Shown here: positions 41,477 to 49,487 of the stretch, piece by piece
How the letters are laid out: every line of letters starts with the position of its first letter
Numbering within the stretch: the first letter of the stretch is position 1
From: CAZADA01 sp964568975
GTDB taxonomy: Bacteria; Pseudomonadota; Alphaproteobacteria; Caulobacterales; Maricaulaceae
Direction of reading: 5' to 3'
DNA length: 64,000 nt
Assembly: GCA_964568975.1 (NCBI GenBank)
Contig: CAZMSO010000010.1
Coordinates: forward strand, 17,345 to 81,344
Position numbers and translations under genes: made by a program
Notes under the pieces: model-generated
Seen by the model: only the letters and a program-made list of their open reading frames with translations
What the model was told of the DNA's origin: nothing
The model's database searches: none

Positions 41477-42889
41477 CTAAACCTGCGCCGTGATCAACGC
41501 TCCAGCAATCCCATAAGCGATGAGCGCGCCCGCCGCGGCCGCGAGGGCGTAAGGAAGCTGGGTGCGCACATGCTCAAGATGATCGACGTCCGCCGCGATG
41601 GAGGCGATGAGCGTGGTGTCGGAAATCGGCGAGCAATGGTCGCCAAAGACGCCGCCGCCCAACACCGTCGCAAGGATAAGTGATGGCGGCAAGCCGAGCG
41701 CTTGGGCCAACGGCATGGCGATGGGGATCATGACCCCATACGTCCCCCAGCTTGTGCCGGTCATGAAGGACGTCGCGGCGGCGGCGGCGAATAAGAGGGC
41801 GGGGATGATGGCGGGCGGCGCTGTCGCGGCCGCCAGCGCGGCGATGAACTCGCCTGTGCCGAGGACCCGCAAGCTGTCGCCCAGGGTGATGGAGACAAAA
41901 AGCACCGTCACCGCTGGAACCATCTCGCCGACGCCGCGAAAGCCGCGGTCTTGGAGATCGGCGAGGTCAAACACCCGATCGCGCGCCAACATCACATAAG
42001 CGAGCCCGGTCGCGAGCACCATCGCCCAAAGAATGGACTGAGACCCGGATCCGGCCATGACGCTGCCGTCGCCGGTCCACGCCATAAAGGCCACTGCGCC
42101 GGCGATTAAAACCAGCAAGGGCCCCCACATATAGCGCGGCTTGCCGGCGGCACGCTGCGCAGCGCGCTCGGGTGCGGCCCCCATTGGCGTGGCCTTCGTT
42201 GCCGGGGCGCCCGTTGACGCGGCGGCCAGATGGCGTTCGGCGCGCGCGAGGGGGCCGAGGACGCGGTCGCTCGCCACCGTGGCGTAAACCCCCGCCAGCG
42301 TCAGCCACGCATACGTGTTCCATACAATAGAGCCGGCCACGACGCCGATCGCGCTCTCAAAGCCGTAGGGCTCGACCAGGCTGAGCGCATAAGCGCCCCA
42401 GCCATTCATAAGGATGAGCACGCTGACCGGCGCGCTCGTGGAATCAATGATGTAAGCGAGCCGCGCCCGGCTGAGGCCGTGGGCGTCGAACAGCGAGCGG
42501 CCCAACACCCCCGCGCTTAAGAGGCTCGCATTGGTGTCGACAAATATGGCCGTGCCAGCGGCGGCGGTTACCGCACTGGCGCGCCGACGCGACCCCGCCA
42601 CGCCGCTGCGGGCTAAGACGCGGACCATGGCGTCGACACCGCCAGAATCGCGCATGTACGTGATCAAGGCTCCGATCAGCAGGCAAAACAAAAGAATGCG
42701 CGTGTTGCCGGCGCTGGCGAAGACGCTGACGGCGCGGTCCACGGCGGCGAGGGCGCCAAGCGCGGGGTTAGCGCCCGCGATGAGCGTTTCTGACAGCCAC
42801 AATGCCGTCCCAAGCGCCCAATACACATTACGCGTCGTCACAGCCACGGCGATCGCTGCAACGGGCGGCGCGACGCTCAACCACTCCAT
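41477..42889 (-). CDS. Na+/H+ antiporter, NhaC family
   Basis: The ~470-aa protein has 10-12 membrane helices. It carries the family signature GVFGDHCSPISDTTLIAS in the C-terminal half, an inverted-repeat-like N-terminal segment (AIFVDTNASLLSAG, then DSTSAPVSVLI), and a basic/Ala-rich loop near 215-245. It should exchange Na+ for H+ (or a related solute, since the family includes malate/lactate antiporters). ATG 42889 with ggag upstream is preferred over a start at 42901. It is monocistronic and faces the unknown operon convergently. Confidence 0.85.
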   Translation of the reverse strand: MEWLSVAPPVAAIAVAVTTRNVYWALGTALWLSETLIAGANPALGALAAVDRAVSVFASAGNTRILLFCLLIGALITYMRDSGGVDAMVRVLARSGVAGSRRRASAVTAAAGTAIFVDTNASLLSAGVLGRSLFDAHGLSRARLAYIIDSTSAPVSVLILMNGWGAYALSLVEPYGFESAIGVVAGSIVWNTYAWLTLAGVYATVASDRVLGPLARAERHLAAASTGAPATKATPMGAAPERAAQRAAGKPRYMWGPLLVLIAGAVAFMAWTGDGSVMAGSGSQSILWAMVLATGLAYVMLARDRVFDLADLQDRGFRGVGEMVPAVTVLFVSITLGDSLRVLGTGEFIAALAAATAPPAIIPALLFAAAAATSFMTGTSWGTYGVMIPIAMPLAQALGLPPSLILATVLGGGVFGDHCSPISDTTLIASIAADVDHLEHVRTQLPYALAAAAGALIAYGIAGALITAQV

Positions 42890-42974
42890 GACGCACTCCA
42901 CACCCGCTCACGCACACATCGACGCAGTACGCTAACCTAGACGGCCCCTGGCGTGGACGCAGCCCCAGGCGCGT

Positions 42975-43074
42975 NNNNNNNNNNNNNNNNNNNNNNNNNN
43001 NNNNNNNNNNNNNNNNNNNNNNNNNNNNNNNNNNNNNNNNNNNNNNNNNNNNNNNNNNNNNNNNNNNNNNNNNN
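42975..43074. other. 100-N assembly gap with 9-bp duplicated flank
   Basis: caggcgcgt occurs directly before (42966-42974) and after (43075-43083) the gap, within a short-period ctcaggcgcg repeat. It lies in the 275 bases between the antiporter and the lipoprotein at 43177, so promoter sequence may be missing or duplicated. Confidence 0.9.
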
Positions 43075-43176
43075 CAGGCGCGTCTCAGGCGCGCGTCAAG
43101 CGCGTCTCAGGCGCGCCGCCGGTCAGACTAACGCCCGTCGGCGCGTTGCGCGGCGGGCTTCAAACGGAGGCAGAGT

Positions 43177-43758
43177 ATGCGCACACGTGTCACAGCCGCG
43201 CTCGCCGTCACACTGATCGCGCTCGCAGGCGGCTGCGCCGCAGCACCCCAGGAGGGAGCGCCGTCCATGACGGGGCCCGCCTGGGTGACGGTGATCGGCG
43301 ATGTCGGCGCTGGGAACAGGCCGGCGTTCGAGGCCTTTGACGATGCCTTCTTCAAAACCCAGCACGTCAGCTTCGACCAGGCGGTCGCCTTTGACCGCGA
43401 CGCCCTCCTGGCTTTGCCTCAGACGACAGTGACCGCCCACATCGCCGGATGGCCGGGTCCAGTGAGGGCGCGCGGCCCGCGCTTGGGCGATGTGCTCGCG
43501 GCCGCGCGGGTGAGCGACGACAAGACGGTGAGCGTGTTTGCGCTGGACGGCTACCGCGCGGCGCTCACCCCGCAAGAGCGCGCGGCTCGCGACTGGGTGT
43601 TGGCGGTGGACGTGGACGGCGCGCCGCTGGGCGTGGGCGGACGGGGGCCGGCGTGGCTGCTCTACGCCACGCCGGACGGGCCTGCGGACACCGCGGCCGA
43701 AAGCCTATGGGTGTGGTCGGTTTATCTTATCGCCGCCGGGGACGAGCCGGTGTTTTAA
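43177..43758 (+). CDS. Exported lipoprotein with a small molybdopterin-oxidoreductase-like domain
   Basis: The 193-aa protein has a lipoprotein-like signal (IALAGGC, Cys20; the -3 position is Ala). Its domain follows the small periplasmic oxidoreductase-molybdopterin-binding-like fold: ALLALPQTTVTAHIAGW, then PRLGDVLAAARV, VFALDGYRAALTP, and DGAPLGVGGRGPAWLLYA. Such short proteins lack the catalytic Cys of YedY/sulfite oxidase, so it may be a ligand-binding relative. GGAGG precedes the start. It is convergent with the next gene. Confidence 0.72.
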   Translation: MRTRVTAALAVTLIALAGGCAAAPQEGAPSMTGPAWVTVIGDVGAGNRPAFEAFDDAFFKTQHVSFDQAVAFDRDALLALPQTTVTAHIAGWPGPVRARGPRLGDVLAAARVSDDKTVSVFALDGYRAALTPQERAARDWVLAVDVDGAPLGVGGRGPAWLLYATPDGPADTAAESLWVWSVYLIAAGDEPVF

Positions 43759-43766
43759 GCCCGCCG

Positions 43767-45686
43767 TCACACCCCGTGGGCGGTGGGGATAACGATCCGG
43801 CCCGGCGCGACGTGAATGCGGTCGCTCTCATGAGGCGCCATGGCGATGGCGCCCAAATGGCCGTGCTCGAGCGGCGGGCGCGCGCCATTGACGAGCGGGG
43901 GCGGCGTCGCGCGGATCCGCTGGCTTGGCGGCAGGCTCGCGCCCGTGCGCACCGTCTCGCGCGCCATCCGCAGCGCATCGCACACATAAGGGTTAAGCGG
44001 GACGACATGGGCGGAAAAACCCGGCTGATTAAGCAGAGTGTCGAAATGCTGCGCGCCGTCGACCTCGTAATAACGCAGCTGGCGGGCGTTGCGTCCCGCG
44101 CGCGCGGCGGCCGCGACATACGCGCGCGAGGTGTGGGTGGGGTTGAGCAAGCTGTCGCCGCGGCCGTGGATGATAATCGTCGCGACGCCCCGGGGCTTGG
44201 CGTGGGCGAGGACCTCGCGCGCGCCGCGCCGCACGCGCCCGCTTTCGCGCTCACGGCTGGTCCACAAGCGCCGTAGGGCGAGCGCGGCGTCAGGGCCCAT
44301 CCCGGCCGCGTCCCCGTGGTCCACCAGCGCGACGCCGCCTGAGGGGGCGAGGCCGCCACAGCGTCCGGCAAGGGCGGCCTTCTCCTCCGGCGTCGGGGCG
44401 CGGGGGTCGCTCGCGCCCAGATCAGCAAAGGCGAACGTGACGCCCGCTAGGGCGTCTTCCACGCCAAAGCGGCCGAGGGCGTTGGCGAAGGTGGCGGTCA
44501 CCGCCGGCCACACCTGCAATGCAACCATCGCGTTGAGCGCAGGGTCGGACTCCGGTCCGAAATGCAGCGCGCGCAGGCGTGCGAGAGCGGCCTGCGCCTG
44601 GGCGGCGGGCGTGGTCCCCTCAAGCAAGCCCGCACGTGCAAGGGCCGCCGCGAAAGCTTCGTGACGCGGCCGCAGGGGCGCGACCAGCTCCGCCAAGGGA
44701 TAGTTCGCAAAGACGGGGGCAAGGGCGGCCACTGGCGCAAGCAGGGTCATCGTCGAGGCGACGTCATAAAGCGCAAGGCCTGCATGCATGCGCGCGGCTG
44801 ATCCCTCCACCACCAGAATGCGCCCTCGCCGGCGCGGCGTGATTTGCGGCTCGGCCGCGACCACGGCGTCCAGCACGCCCGCGCGGTCAGCTTCGGCCGC
44901 GCGCAGCACCGCCCCGCCGCCATTCGAGACGCCGGCGGCGATGACGTGGGGCGTCGCGCCGCGACCAGCAGGGGCGTGGGCGCTGAGCTGGGCCAGCCCA
45001 TAGCGCGCGGCGGCGAGCACGAAGGCGGGCCAGTCGGCCTCCACATTTTCGCGGCTATGGGCGTGCTTGAGCGCGATCGCGTGCGGGTTGGCCTCGCTGA
45101 ACCGGCGCAAGGCCGCGGTGGTTTTGAGGGCGAACGTCGTCGGTTCCGCGCGGGGCGCGGCGAGGTCGCCGTCCATGTCATAGACCTCGCCCGTGGCGAG
45201 GATCTGTGCGCCGACGCCGGTTCCTTTGTCGGTGAGCGCAAGCGCGCACCCATGCGTGAGGGCCCACGCGCCAATGTCGCCGATGGCGCCGGTCACGCCG
45301 CGCGAGCCGGAGGAGGGCGCGACGATCAAGCAGGGCGCCTCGGCGTCGAACGCGTCGGGGATCAGGACCTGCACCGTGAAGGGGTGGCGGCGGCCCGGCA
45401 AACGCAGCAGCGCCGTGATCTCCACCCCCGTGACGCGAAGCGCTTCGAGCGACGGCGGACCAAAGAGACGCCCGAAGCCGCCCTCCGCGGTCACATCAAG
45501 ATGCTCGCGGATGTCGCGGTGGTGAGCCATGCGCCGCGGCGTGGCGTCCGGCGGCGGGGTGAGCGCGCGCAACTCATCCAGGCTCAGGCCCGCGGTCAGG
45601 AGGTCGTCATCACCCGCGCGGCGGCGCGGGCCGCGTTGCGCCACCACCTCAGCCCCAAGGCCGCGCGCGGGCGATGTCGAAGCCAT
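43767..45686 (-). CDS. D-(-)-3-hydroxybutyrate oligomer hydrolase
   Basis: This enzyme cleaves short 3-hydroxybutyrate oligomers to monomers. The ~639-aa protein matches the 3HBOH family by length and by segments such as LIVAPSSGSRGVTGAIGDIG, the nucleophile turn GVSNGGGAVLRAAE and GVATIIIHGRGDSLLNPTHTSRAY near the C-terminal Asp/His. ATG 45686 is chosen; the frame to 45770 begins with TTG in the receptor stop. No clear signal peptide is seen. It follows a TonB-dependent receptor by 80 bases, suggesting one uptake-and-use operon. Confidence 0.86.
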   Translation of the reverse strand: MASTSPARGLGAEVVAQRGPRRRAGDDDLLTAGLSLDELRALTPPPDATPRRMAHHRDIREHLDVTAEGGFGRLFGPPSLEALRVTGVEITALLRLPGRRHPFTVQVLIPDAFDAEAPCLIVAPSSGSRGVTGAIGDIGAWALTHGCALALTDKGTGVGAQILATGEVYDMDGDLAAPRAEPTTFALKTTAALRRFSEANPHAIALKHAHSRENVEADWPAFVLAAARYGLAQLSAHAPAGRGATPHVIAAGVSNGGGAVLRAAEADRAGVLDAVVAAEPQITPRRRGRILVVEGSAARMHAGLALYDVASTMTLLAPVAALAPVFANYPLAELVAPLRPRHEAFAAALARAGLLEGTTPAAQAQAALARLRALHFGPESDPALNAMVALQVWPAVTATFANALGRFGVEDALAGVTFAFADLGASDPRAPTPEEKAALAGRCGGLAPSGGVALVDHGDAAGMGPDAALALRRLWTSRERESGRVRRGAREVLAHAKPRGVATIIIHGRGDSLLNPTHTSRAYVAAAARAGRNARQLRYYEVDGAQHFDTLLNQPGFSAHVVPLNPYVCDALRMARETVRTGASLPPSQRIRATPPPLVNGARPPLEHGHLGAIAMAPHESDRIHVAPGRIVIPTAHGV

Positions 45687-45766
45687 AGCGAGTCTCGCGG
45701 TTTCAGGCGTGATGTGAGCCAGCCGGTGAGGCGGCGGTCCGACGCCGACACCGGACCGCCAGCGCC

Positions 45767-48091
45767 TCAATAGCGGAAGATCACCCGCACGTCATAGGTG
45801 CGCGGCGCGGCGAAAAAGGCTGACTGCAGGCCCGGGAACTCCGTCAAGTTGAAGCCCTGGACTTGGATCTCCTCATCGCTGATGTTGCGCACGCCGCCGC
45901 GCAGCTGCCAGCGGCCGTTCTGGGTCCCCACGGCCGCGAAGGCGTTGGTGAGCCAATACGCGTCTTGGGTAAGCTCTGGCGTGGCGGAGATCTCTGTGGC
46001 CGTCTCGCCCCGGTAATTGGCGTCCACATGGACTGTGCCTTCAAAGAGCTGGCCGAAGGGGCGGACGTATGTGGCGGCGATGCTGCCGTTGAATTCCGGC
46101 GTGTTCACGAGGGGCCGGTCGCTGACATCCGTGGGGACGCCGCCGACCAAAATGTCGAACTCCTGATACTCAGCGTCCACATAGCCGAATGAGCCGTTGA
46201 GGGTGAGGCCCTCATAAGGGGTGGCGAAGAGTTCGAGCTCCACGCCTTGGACCGTGGCTTCCGCTGCGTTTGTGAACTGGCTCACAAACACGCCTGTGTC
46301 GGGGTCCGCGGCGAAGGATGTGACCTGCAGGTCCGTGAAGTCGTTGAAGAAATAGGCCGCGTTCACGACAAGCCGGTTGTCGAGCCACGAGGATTTCAGA
46401 CCCGCCTCATAAGACCACACAAACTCCGGATCGAAGGGTTCAAACGCGGCGTCATTGTTCGCGCGCCCGTCAAAGCCGCCGGATTTAAAGCCGCGACCCA
46501 CGGAGGCGTAAGCGAGGATGTCCTCGCTCACATCGTAAGCAATCTCGAATTTGGGGGTGAACGCGTCGAAGTCGTCTTCGCCCTCAATCGTGACGCCGGG
46601 CGTGCCCAGACCTTGCAAAAACGGCGGCGGGTTGGGCACCACCCGCAAGTCCGGATCGAAGAAGTTCTCGAACCGGCGCGCGGATTCCTTTTCCTCAAAC
46701 GTGTAACGCAAACCGGCGCTGAGGCTCAGCCGATCCGTCGCTTGGTAGGTCCCGTGGGCGAAGGCGGCGTAGGAATTGGTGGTTTGGTCAGTGTCGGCCA
46801 GGGACGACGTGGCGAAGGGCGGCAAACCCAGAATTTCAGTAAACTGGAAGAGGTTCACTGGGCCGAGGCCAAATGCGCTTAAATCAAAGCCTGCAGACAC
46901 ATTGTCGACACCGCTAAAACTCAGATCGTCATCAAAGAAATAATAGAGACCCGCTGTCGCGTTGATCCGGTCGCCGTTGTCATAAACGACGCGCAATTCC
47001 TGGGAAAACTGCTTCTGGTCCTGGTCGACGAACACGTCCAACAGCGGCAACGGCGTCGCGTCCGTGTCGAGGGCCACGTCAAACTCAAACTCACGATAGG
47101 CGGTGATGGACTCCACCGTCAGCGTGTCGGTTGCGTCCCATGTGGAGCGCAGAGTGACGCCGAAGCTGTCGGTGTCGGAGCGGGTGCTGGCGTTGGTGTT
47201 GACGTCGAAGGGGTCTGCCGGCGGCTGGAAGGTGGCGACGGTGAACGGGTCGTTCACAGGGTCGGGAAAGCCAAACGCGTCAGTGACGAGGGTGGGGCTG
47301 CGCGCGCTGTCGGGCCGTTCGCGCCGGCCGTCCAGGGTGAGGGCGAAGGAGAGATCGTCGCGGGCGTCCCAATAAAGCCCGACCCGCCCGGAGAGGGAAT
47401 CCTGATCGCCGTTGTCCTCGCCGTCGAACAGGTTGGTGTTGTAGCCGTCGCGGCGGGTGTAAGCGACGGCGGCCTTCGCGCGCAGCACGCCGTCAATCAG
47501 CGGGCCGCTCACCCGGCCTTTCGCGGTGAAGAAGTCGAAATTGCCCGCGCCGGCTTCGACATACGCCTCAAACTCGTCAGTGGGTTCGCGGGAGATGAAT
47601 TTCACCGCCCCGCCAATGGTGTTACGGCCATAGAGCGTGCCCTGGGGTCCGCGCAGCACCTCCACCCGGTCGACGTCGAACAGCTCCAAGAAGGCGGCCT
47701 GGGAACGGGCGATGAACACGTCGTCGACATAAACGCCGACGCCGGGATCCGCGAAGGCGAGGGAGTCATTCTGGCCGCTGCCGCGGATGTAAATCACGGC
47801 GTTGGAGGCGTCGCCTTCATCGAAATAGAAGTTCGGCGCCGCGTATTGCAGGCCGGAGAGGTCATCAGCTTGGAGCTCCGCGATCCGATTCTCCGAGAAC
47901 GCTGACACGGCCACCGGGACATCTTGCAGGGTCTCTTCGCGCCGGCGGGCGGTGACGATCAAGCGCTCCACGCCGCCATCCGCGGCCGTATCCTCAGCTT
48001 CTGTTTGCGCGTAGCCCGTCGGCGCAGCCGCGAGCATCGCCGTCGCCGCCGCGCCCGTGAGCCAAAACACGCGGGTGAATGTCGTATCCAT
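45767..48091 (-). CDS. TonB-dependent outer-membrane receptor
   Basis: The 774-aa protein has a signal peptide (about 1-28, ending GYA-QTE) and a TonB-box-like segment (VERLIVTARRREETLQDVPV). A plug follows (VEVLRGPQGTLYGRNTIGGAVKFISREP), then a 22-strand barrel ending in an aromatic residue (VIFRY). ATG 48091 has a purine-rich stretch upstream. By neighbourhood the ligand could be 3-hydroxybutyrate oligomers or a similar ester, regulated by the adjacent AraC protein (inference). It is of the sphingomonad/caulobacter receptor type. Confidence 0.9.
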   Translation of the reverse strand: MDTTFTRVFWLTGAAATAMLAAAPTGYAQTEAEDTAADGGVERLIVTARRREETLQDVPVAVSAFSENRIAELQADDLSGLQYAAPNFYFDEGDASNAVIYIRGSGQNDSLAFADPGVGVYVDDVFIARSQAAFLELFDVDRVEVLRGPQGTLYGRNTIGGAVKFISREPTDEFEAYVEAGAGNFDFFTAKGRVSGPLIDGVLRAKAAVAYTRRDGYNTNLFDGEDNGDQDSLSGRVGLYWDARDDLSFALTLDGRRERPDSARSPTLVTDAFGFPDPVNDPFTVATFQPPADPFDVNTNASTRSDTDSFGVTLRSTWDATDTLTVESITAYREFEFDVALDTDATPLPLLDVFVDQDQKQFSQELRVVYDNGDRINATAGLYYFFDDDLSFSGVDNVSAGFDLSAFGLGPVNLFQFTEILGLPPFATSSLADTDQTTNSYAAFAHGTYQATDRLSLSAGLRYTFEEKESARRFENFFDPDLRVVPNPPPFLQGLGTPGVTIEGEDDFDAFTPKFEIAYDVSEDILAYASVGRGFKSGGFDGRANNDAAFEPFDPEFVWSYEAGLKSSWLDNRLVVNAAYFFNDFTDLQVTSFAADPDTGVFVSQFTNAAEATVQGVELELFATPYEGLTLNGSFGYVDAEYQEFDILVGGVPTDVSDRPLVNTPEFNGSIAATYVRPFGQLFEGTVHVDANYRGETATEISATPELTQDAYWLTNAFAAVGTQNGRWQLRGGVRNISDEEIQVQGFNLTEFPGLQSAFFAAPRTYDVRVIFRY

Positions 48092-48236
48092 GGTGCGTTT
48101 CCCCAGGTCCCCAACCGCTTGATGCGATTTTCTCAGGGAAAAGCCTAAAGCGGGCCCGCGCCGCTGGCGATGACACAAGCGCGCGTCGGGTGAGGACATT
48201 TTCGCTCACGCGGCGCGGCCCCGCGCAGACTTCACG

Positions 48237-48273
48237 AGACCGTCCGACGCCTCGCCAGACCGTCCGACGTCTC
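48237..48273. promoter_or_regulatory. Direct repeat pair, likely AraC-family operator
   Basis: AGACCGTCCGACGCCTC (48237-48253) and AGACCGTCCGACGTCTC (48257-48273) differ at one base and have a 20-bp pitch, about two helical turns. Pairs of ~17-bp direct repeats are the usual AraC-family target. They lie between the regulator gene and the receptor it would control, 146-182 bases before the receptor start. Confidence 0.65.
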
Positions 48274-49405
48274 AGGGACGGCCGCTGAGGCGCGCTCGGT
48301 ATGCTGACGGTGTGAGGCGGTTGTGGGCGAGGAACGCGCGCGTGAAGCTGCGGGCTTCGGAATAGGCGAGGCGTTCCGCGACGTCATGGATGGAGTGCCC
48401 CTGCGCCAGTAAGAGCTTGGCGTGCTCGTCGCGCGCGCGCGCTTTCAAGGCGCGGAAGGTCACGCCTTCTTCCGTCAAGCGCCGGCGCAGGGAGGCGGGG
48501 CTGACGCCGAGGGCGCGCGCCACGCAGCGTTGATCATAGCGGCCGGCGCTGAGAACCGCGCTCACCGCGTCCCGCCACGAAGCGCGCGCGGCGCGCTCCT
48601 CAGCGGCGGCTGCGACACGCTCGGCGATGACGCGGTAAACGGGCGCGGCGGCGAAGGCGGTGTCGCCCGCCGCGCGCGCGGGGATGTGGGCGACGCTGGC
48701 GGCGTAATGGATGGCGTATGTGGTCGCGCCATAGCGGATCGGCGCTTTCCAGGGGCTCAAAAACGCGCCGCCGGGCGCTGCGGCGGGCCGGCGCGTTTCG
48801 ACCTCTAAGACCGCATCCGTGATGGGCGTGGCGGCGAGTTCGCACACAATCGCGTGCAAAAACACCAACACGCTTTCCATGAAAGCATGGCGGGTGGGCC
48901 CCAGCGTGGCGACGGCGAAGGGGAAGTCCCGATCGTCAATGGTGTAAATCAAGCGGTCGGCGCGTGTGAGGAGGCGGTTATAGTCACCCGCATGCACAAC
49001 GTTGTAGGCGTCCGCGATATGGCCCATCGCCGCCGCCAAGGTCATGCCCCGCGACACCCCGCCGAGCACAAGCCGCGCCGTGCCTGGGCGCAACGGCCGC
49101 GCGGAGGCGGTGACGGTCTCATCGCCTAACGCATCGCTCAGCCGCTCCAGCACGCGGAAATACGCCGGCAGCGCCAAACGCGCGTCATCGCCGCGACGGA
49201 AGAGGTCGCGCGGCGCCCCGACCGCCTCCAACACTGCGCCGACATCAAGACCGGCTTTCGTGATCAGCGTTTCCAGAAACCGGATTTCGCCCAACCGCGC
49301 GCAGGCGGTGTCGCCGGAGGCGCCCATCAGCCGCGCGGGCGTGTCGTGGGTCGCCGCCACGCACGCGGGGCTGGTGGTGCTCAGATGGGGCGCGCCGGCG
49401 GACAC
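48272..49405 (-). CDS. AraC-family transcriptional regulator
   Basis: The 377-aa protein has an N-terminal ligand-binding region of the OruR/arabinose-binding type (FLETLITKAGLDVGAVLEAVG...ALPAYFRVLERLSD). A C-terminal double HTH follows (VARALGVSPASLRRRLTEEG, then HDVAERLAYSEARSFTRAF). GTG 49405 is preferred because GGGAGGAGG lies just upstream; the longer frame to 49465 lacks one. It is immediately upstream of the receptor/hydrolase genes on the same strand and likely activates them. Confidence 0.88.
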   Translation of the reverse strand: MSAGAPHLSTTSPACVAATHDTPARLMGASGDTACARLGEIRFLETLITKAGLDVGAVLEAVGAPRDLFRRGDDARLALPAYFRVLERLSDALGDETVTASARPLRPGTARLVLGGVSRGMTLAAAMGHIADAYNVVHAGDYNRLLTRADRLIYTIDDRDFPFAVATLGPTRHAFMESVLVFLHAIVCELAATPITDAVLEVETRRPAAAPGGAFLSPWKAPIRYGATTYAIHYAASVAHIPARAAGDTAFAAAPVYRVIAERVAAAAEERAARASWRDAVSAVLSAGRYDQRCVARALGVSPASLRRRLTEEGVTFRALKARARDEHAKLLLAQGHSIHDVAERLAYSEARSFTRAFLAHNRLTPSAYRARLSGRP

Positions 49406-49487
49406 GAGGGCCTCCTCCCGAGATCGCGATCTTCCGCAGAATAGGGCTCGGCGCGGCGGGGGCAAAGCGCCGGCGCGGTCGCCAGCG

